In this document: one piece after another, positions 60,632 through 64,000 of the stretch
Numbering within the stretch: position 1 is the stretch's first letter
Layout of the letters: each line of letters begins with the position of its first letter
Source: DASQFQ01 sp963805525
GTDB taxonomy: Bacteria > Actinomycetota > Thermoleophilia > Solirubrobacterales > Solirubrobacteraceae
Direction: 5' to 3'
DNA: 64,000 bases
Assembly: GCA_963805525.1 (NCBI GenBank)
Contig: CAWDUT010000007.1
Span: 310,001 to 374,000 of the forward strand
Position numbers and translations under genes: made by a program
The notes under the pieces: model-generated
Database searches by the model: none
What the model was told of the DNA's origin: nothing
Seen by the model: the letters and a program-made list of their open reading frames with translations, nothing else

Positions 60632-61726
60632 ATGAACTTCGACTTCGCACAGATTCTCATGGAGGTCGTCCGGCAGAAGGCGTCTGACCTCCACATCACC
60701 TCCGGCTCGCCGCCGATGCTGCGTAAGCGCGGCGCGCTCACGCCGATGGAGGGGCTCCAGAACCTCACGCCCACCGACACGCGCGAGATCATCTACACGA
60801 TCCTCAACTCGTCCCAGCGCCAGCGCTTGGAGACGGATTGGCAGCTCGACTTCGCGTACTCCGTTCCGGGCCAGGGGCGCTTCCGCGTCAACGCCTACTT
60901 CCAGCGCGGCTCGCTCGGCGCCGCGTTCCGCCTGATCCCCAACGAGACGGTGCCGATCGAGAAGCTCGGTCTGCCGCCGGTCATCCGCGGCTTCGCCAAG
61001 AAGCCCCGCGGGATCGTGCTCGTGACGGGTCCGACGGGCTCGGGCAAGTCGACCACGCTCGCGTCGATCATCAACGAGATCAACGAGACGCGCGACGACC
61101 ACATCCTCACCATCGAGGACCCGATCGAGTTCCTGCACTCGCACAAGAAGTGCATCGTCAACCAGCGCGAGATCGGGACGGACGCTCAGTCCTTCGCGAT
61201 GGGCCTCAAGGCCGCGCTGCGTCAGGACCCCGATGTGATCCTCGTCGGCGAGATGCGCGACATGGAGACGATCGGCACGGCGCTGACCGCGGCGGAGACC
61301 GGCCACCTCGTCTTCGCGACGCTCCACACCCAGGACGCGCCGCAGACCGTCGACCGAATCATCGACGTGTTCCCGCCCGAGCAGCAGGGCCAGATCCGCG
61401 CCCAGCTGTCGATCGGCCTCCAGGGCGTCGTCACCCAGACGCTCGTCCCGACCGCGGACGGCAACGGCCGTTGCGTGGCGGCGGAGATCCTCGTGCCCAC
61501 CCCGGGCGTGCGGAACCTGATCCGCGAGGGCAAGACGCACCAGATCTACTCGCTCATCCAGACGGGCGCCCAGCACGGCATGCAGACGATGGACGCCTCG
61601 CTGGCCGGCCTTGTGAAGCTCGGCCACATCACGATGGCCGCGGCCGAGACCCGCTCCGGCCAGCCGGCCGAGCTGCGCCGCCTGGTCGAGAACGCCGACG
61701 ACCTGCCGATGCCGGTGGCTGCGTAA
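60632..61726 (+). CDS. pilT: Type IV pilus retraction ATPase PilT
   Basis: The 364-residue hexameric ATPase has Walker A GPTGSGKSTTLAS, Asp box ILTIEDPIEF, Walker B DPDVILVGEMRD, His box ATLHTQDAPQT and the retraction signature VRNLIREGKTHQI near the C-terminus. It powers pilus retraction (twitching). AGGAGAAGG-like sequence GGAGAAGG precedes ATG 60632. It ends overlapping pilC by one base (TAATG). Confidence 0.96.
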   Translation: MNFDFAQILMEVVRQKASDLHITSGSPPMLRKRGALTPMEGLQNLTPTDTREIIYTILNSSQRQRLETDWQLDFAYSVPGQGRFRVNAYFQRGSLGAAFRLIPNETVPIEKLGLPPVIRGFAKKPRGIVLVTGPTGSGKSTTLASIINEINETRDDHILTIEDPIEFLHSHKKCIVNQREIGTDAQSFAMGLKAALRQDPDVILVGEMRDMETIGTALTAAETGHLVFATLHTQDAPQTVDRIIDVFPPEQQGQIRAQLSIGLQGVVTQTLVPTADGNGRCVAAEILVPTPGVRNLIREGKTHQIYSLIQTGAQHGMQTMDASLAGLVKLGHITMAAAETRSGQPAELRRLVENADDLPMPVAA

Positions 61727-62955
61727 TGGCCACCGCGGCGTTGACATTCGCATACAAGGGCGTCGACGGCGCCGGTCTGCCCCAGGAGGGCACGATCGAG
61801 GGTGCCAGCGAGAAGGCCGTGATGGAGGAGCTGCGCACCCGCGGCCTCCAGGTCATGCGGCTCGACGAGAAGAAGAGCGGCATGAAGATGGAGCTCCGGC
61901 TCCTGCCGAAGCGCGTGAAGGCCCAGGAGCTGACGGTCATGACGCGCCAGCTGGCGACCATGGTCTCCTCCGGCATGACCCTCCTGCGCGCGTTCTACGT
62001 GCTCGAGGACCAGGTCGAGAACGAGAAGCTCAAGGACACGCTGAGCGGCGTCCGCGAGGACATCGAGGCCGGCCTCAACTTCTCCGACGCGCTCAACAAG
62101 CACCCGAAGGTGTTCGGCCCGCTCTACGTCGCGATGGTGCGCGCGGGCGAGATGGGCGGCGTGCTCGAGCAGGCGCTCGACCGCACGGCCGACCAGCTCG
62201 AGAAGGACGACAACCTGCGCCGCCAGGTAAAGGGCGCGATGACCTACCCGGTGGTCGTGCTCAGCTTCGCGTTCATGGTGCTGATCGCGCTGATCGCCTT
62301 CATCGTCCCCGTGTTCGTCGGCATCTTCAAGGACTTCGGCGGCAAGCTCCCCTTCATCACCCAGGTCACCGTGAACCTGTCCAACCTGGTCACGCACCAG
62401 TGGTACATCCTGCTGTTCGGCGCGATCGGGATCGTCGTCGGCTTCCGCAAGTGGAAGACGTCCGAGTGGGGCCGCCCGCAGTGGGATCGGTTCCGCCTGC
62501 GCGTGCCGGTCAACATCGGCAAGACCGTGCAGAAGATCGCGCTCGCGCGCTGGTCGCGCACGTTCTCGGCGCTCTACGCCGCCGGCGTGCCGATCATGCA
62601 GGCGATCGAGGTGACGGGCAAGACCGCCGGCAACACCGTGGTCGAGCGCGCGATGGACGACGTGATCGCCTCGGTCAAGTCCGGCGGGTCGATCTCGGCT
62701 CCGCTGCGCGAGGCCCCGATCTTCCCCGGCATGGTCGTCCAGATGCTCGCCGTCGGCGAGGAGACCGGCAACCTGGACACGATGCTCACCAAGGTCGCCG
62801 ACTTCTACGAGGACGAGGTCGCCGCGGCCGTCAAGGCCATGACCTCCATCCTCGAGCCGATCATGATCGTGCTGGTGGGTGGCATCGTCGGCTTCATCGT
62901 CGTCGCGATGTACATGCCGATGTTCAAGGTCTACGACGCGATCCCGTCGCAGTAG
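61726..62955 (+). CDS. pilC: Type IV pilus inner-membrane platform protein PilC
   Basis: The 409-residue protein has two T2SSF domains, each with a cytoplasmic helical part (LTVMTRQLATMVSSGMTLLR; ALARWSRTFSALYAAGVPIM) and membrane helices (VVVLSFAFMVLIALIAFIVP; IVLVGGIVGFIVVAMYMPMF). It is the platform on which PilB and PilT act. ATG 61726 is coupled to pilT. Pilin and pilMNO genes, which often follow, are absent here; the next 296 bases hold a repeat block and a terminator. Confidence 0.95.
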   Translation: MATAALTFAYKGVDGAGLPQEGTIEGASEKAVMEELRTRGLQVMRLDEKKSGMKMELRLLPKRVKAQELTVMTRQLATMVSSGMTLLRAFYVLEDQVENEKLKDTLSGVREDIEAGLNFSDALNKHPKVFGPLYVAMVRAGEMGGVLEQALDRTADQLEKDDNLRRQVKGAMTYPVVVLSFAFMVLIALIAFIVPVFVGIFKDFGGKLPFITQVTVNLSNLVTHQWYILLFGAIGIVVGFRKWKTSEWGRPQWDRFRLRVPVNIGKTVQKIALARWSRTFSALYAAGVPIMQAIEVTGKTAGNTVVERAMDDVIASVKSGGSISAPLREAPIFPGMVVQMLAVGEETGNLDTMLTKVADFYEDEVAAAVKAMTSILEPIMIVLVGGIVGFIVVAMYMPMFKVYDAIPSQ

Positions 62956-62971
62956 GCGGTCCAGGCGAGGG

Positions 62972-63036
62972 TGGCCATTCTGCGGTAGGTGGCCATCCAC
63001 TTGGCCACCGTCCATTTGAGCTGGCCACCGGTGGCC
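62972..63036. repeat. Four TGGCCA units after pilC, possible insertion-sequence scar
   Basis: TGGCCA occurs at 62972, 62990, 63002 and 63022, within GTGGCCA/TGGCCACC contexts, and TGGCCT at 63032. Closely spaced repeated short motifs of this type are found at the ends of IS21-like elements, but no transposase is present. It lies where the pilus operon appears to break. Confidence 0.5.
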
Positions 63037-63041
63037 TACGC

Positions 63042-63064
63042 GAAGCGCCCCCTCGGGGCGCTTC
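63042..63064 (+). terminator. Rho-independent-type terminator after the pilus operon
   Basis: GAAGCGCCCC-CTC-GGGGCGCTTC is a perfect 10-bp stem with a three-base loop, followed by CTCGTTCTT. It is a good candidate for the end of the long transcript that carries alaS to pilC. Confidence 0.75.
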
Positions 63065-63251
63065 CTCGTTCTTGGCGAGAGTTGCTGGAAGTCCTTGGCA
63101 GCGGCCGAGATTCAAGCGCCGCGAGGATCAGGTAGCCCGCGTCTCCGGTTGTCGCCGAGCTCAAGGATCCTCAGCGACCCGCCGATCTCCTATGAGTCGG
63201 TGTAATAGATCGCACGCCACGCGCGTGCAGCAACGAAAGGACGACGCCCGG

Positions 63252-63956
63252 ATGTCTATCGCCCCTCCTGGGTCGGACTCACCCTCTGCGCCGCCGGAGG
63301 CGGCGACTCGCGCTAGGGACGCGAAGGCCGAAGCTGCCGCTGCGAAGGCCTACGCGAAGGCTCAGCGTCCCTGGTACAAGCGCAAGCGCAAGCGCTGGTG
63401 GGCCGTGGGGCTGGTGCTGCTCACGATCATCTGGGTTGCGGGCAGCGGGTCCGGGTCCGAGGATCCCGGGCCGACCGCATCGCAGGAGGCCGCGCCGGCA
63501 GCGCAGAGCGAGAAGCCTGCCGCCGAGAAGTTGCCCGCTGAGGGCGACCCGACCTTCAAGAACGGGGTGCTCGTGACGCCGGACGTGAGGATCCGCATCC
63601 TGCGCCACAAGGTCATCAAGGTCGGGCAGAAGGGCAACAAATACGGTGAGAAGCCGGTCCTCGCTCTCTGGTACGAGACGACGAACCTCTCCGGCGAGGA
63701 TGTCGACCCGACGTTGGGCTTCATCTCCAACTTCAATGCGCACCAGGACAACAACCCCAACGCGGTCAACGACCTCGACGTGGGCTTGCAGCCCGAGGAC
63801 CGGTTCATCGACAGCCAGACCGAGACGATCAAGAAGGGCGGAACCGTCGAGAACGCCATCACCTACGAACTCGACGACCTGGTCACCCCGGTGCAGCTGA
63901 TCGCGACTCACGGCCTCGGCCCGTCCTTCGGAAAGACCACGTATCGGTTGAGATAG
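63252..63956 (+). CDS. Membrane-tethered DUF5067-like protein
   Basis: The 234-residue protein has an Ala/Lys-rich N-terminus, a membrane helix (WWAVGLVLLTIIWVAGSG, residues ~48-65), a Ser/Ala/Pro linker, and a C-terminal beta-rich domain with KVIKVGQKGNKYGEKPVLAL, WYETTNLSGEDVDPTLGFIS and TVENAITYELDDLVTPVQLI. This pattern resembles DUF5067, an immunoglobulin-like extracellular domain known mostly from Firmicutes. ATG 63252 has AAAGGA upstream. No operon partner is visible; a terminator lies 10 bases after the stop. Confidence 0.78.
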   Translation: MSIAPPGSDSPSAPPEAATRARDAKAEAAAAKAYAKAQRPWYKRKRKRWWAVGLVLLTIIWVAGSGSGSEDPGPTASQEAAPAAQSEKPAAEKLPAEGDPTFKNGVLVTPDVRIRILRHKVIKVGQKGNKYGEKPVLALWYETTNLSGEDVDPTLGFISNFNAHQDNNPNAVNDLDVGLQPEDRFIDSQTETIKKGGTVENAITYELDDLVTPVQLIATHGLGPSFGKTTYRLR

Positions 63957-63966
63957 CGGCCCAGGA

Positions 63967-63984
63967 AGGCGCCTTCGGGCGCCT
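63967..63984 (+). terminator. Terminator hairpin with UUCG tetraloop
   Basis: AGGCGCC-TTCG-GGCGCCT forms a perfect 7-bp stem with a stable UUCG loop, followed by CTTGTCCTTCT. It lies 10 bases after the DUF5067-like gene. Confidence 0.75.
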
Positions 63985-64000
63985 CTTGTCCTTCTGCGGT

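Overview
The window is high-GC (roughly 70%) chromosomal DNA of an actinobacterium. The core gene order on the right (hisS-aspS, mnmA, alaS-ruvX, mltG-aroE-pilB-pilT-pilC), with GTG/TTG starts and ATGA/GTGA stop-start overlaps, suggests class Thermoleophilia (Solirubrobacterales-like). That placement is inference from gene order and protein style, not from a search.

Left region (1-18.4 kb). A CUT2-type ABC importer (partial ATPase, two permeases, a small exported protein, a lipoprotein binding protein) lies next to a catabolic cluster: cupin, extradiol dioxygenase, two FAH-family hydrolases, a cyclase-family hydrolase, two SDRs, a TetR regulator, two FAD monooxygenases, an ACMSD-like amidohydrolase, a P450 and a TIM-barrel protein of unknown role. 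The set looks like a pathway for an aromatic or alicyclic compound. Five palindromes sit on or next to promoter-like sequences at its divergent gene starts, so it is probably repressor controlled. One small ORF is a deletion chimera of two unrelated enzymes. A large exported beta-helix protein closes the region.

Middle region (18.6-35.86 kb). This is an accessory island at an elongator tRNA-Met gene. The 3' half of the tRNA is repeated at 18.6, 30.9 and 35.8 kb, as expected for attachment sites of integrated elements. Inside are a MacB-type ABC exporter operon, a thioredoxin-reductase-like flavoprotein, two overlapping ABM-domain proteins, DUF4386 membrane proteins, an alpha/beta hydrolase, a split-barrel flavin protein, two GNATs and a secreted-repeat lipoprotein. 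Decayed genes are common: a double-frameshifted tyrosine recombinase, an N-terminal recombinase scrap, an IS110-family transposase with three lesions and a truncated zinc dehydrogenase.

Right region (35.9-64 kb). This is mostly housekeeping DNA: an Hcp-like protein with an AGNRAV motif, BON and Tim44-like proteins, glutamate formimidoyltransferase, an MBL hydrolase, a CAP-domain protein, hisS, aspS, a NifU/IscU-MnmA fusion, a divergent HxlR/MFS efflux pair with palindromic operators, alaS, ruvX, a 1,458-residue PAS/coiled-coil protein, mltG, aroE and the type IV pilus motor genes. pilB carries a single-base frameshift just before its ATPase domain. After pilC come a repeated-TGGCCA block that may be an insertion-sequence scar, a clear terminator and a DUF5067-like lipid-anchored or membrane-tethered protein.
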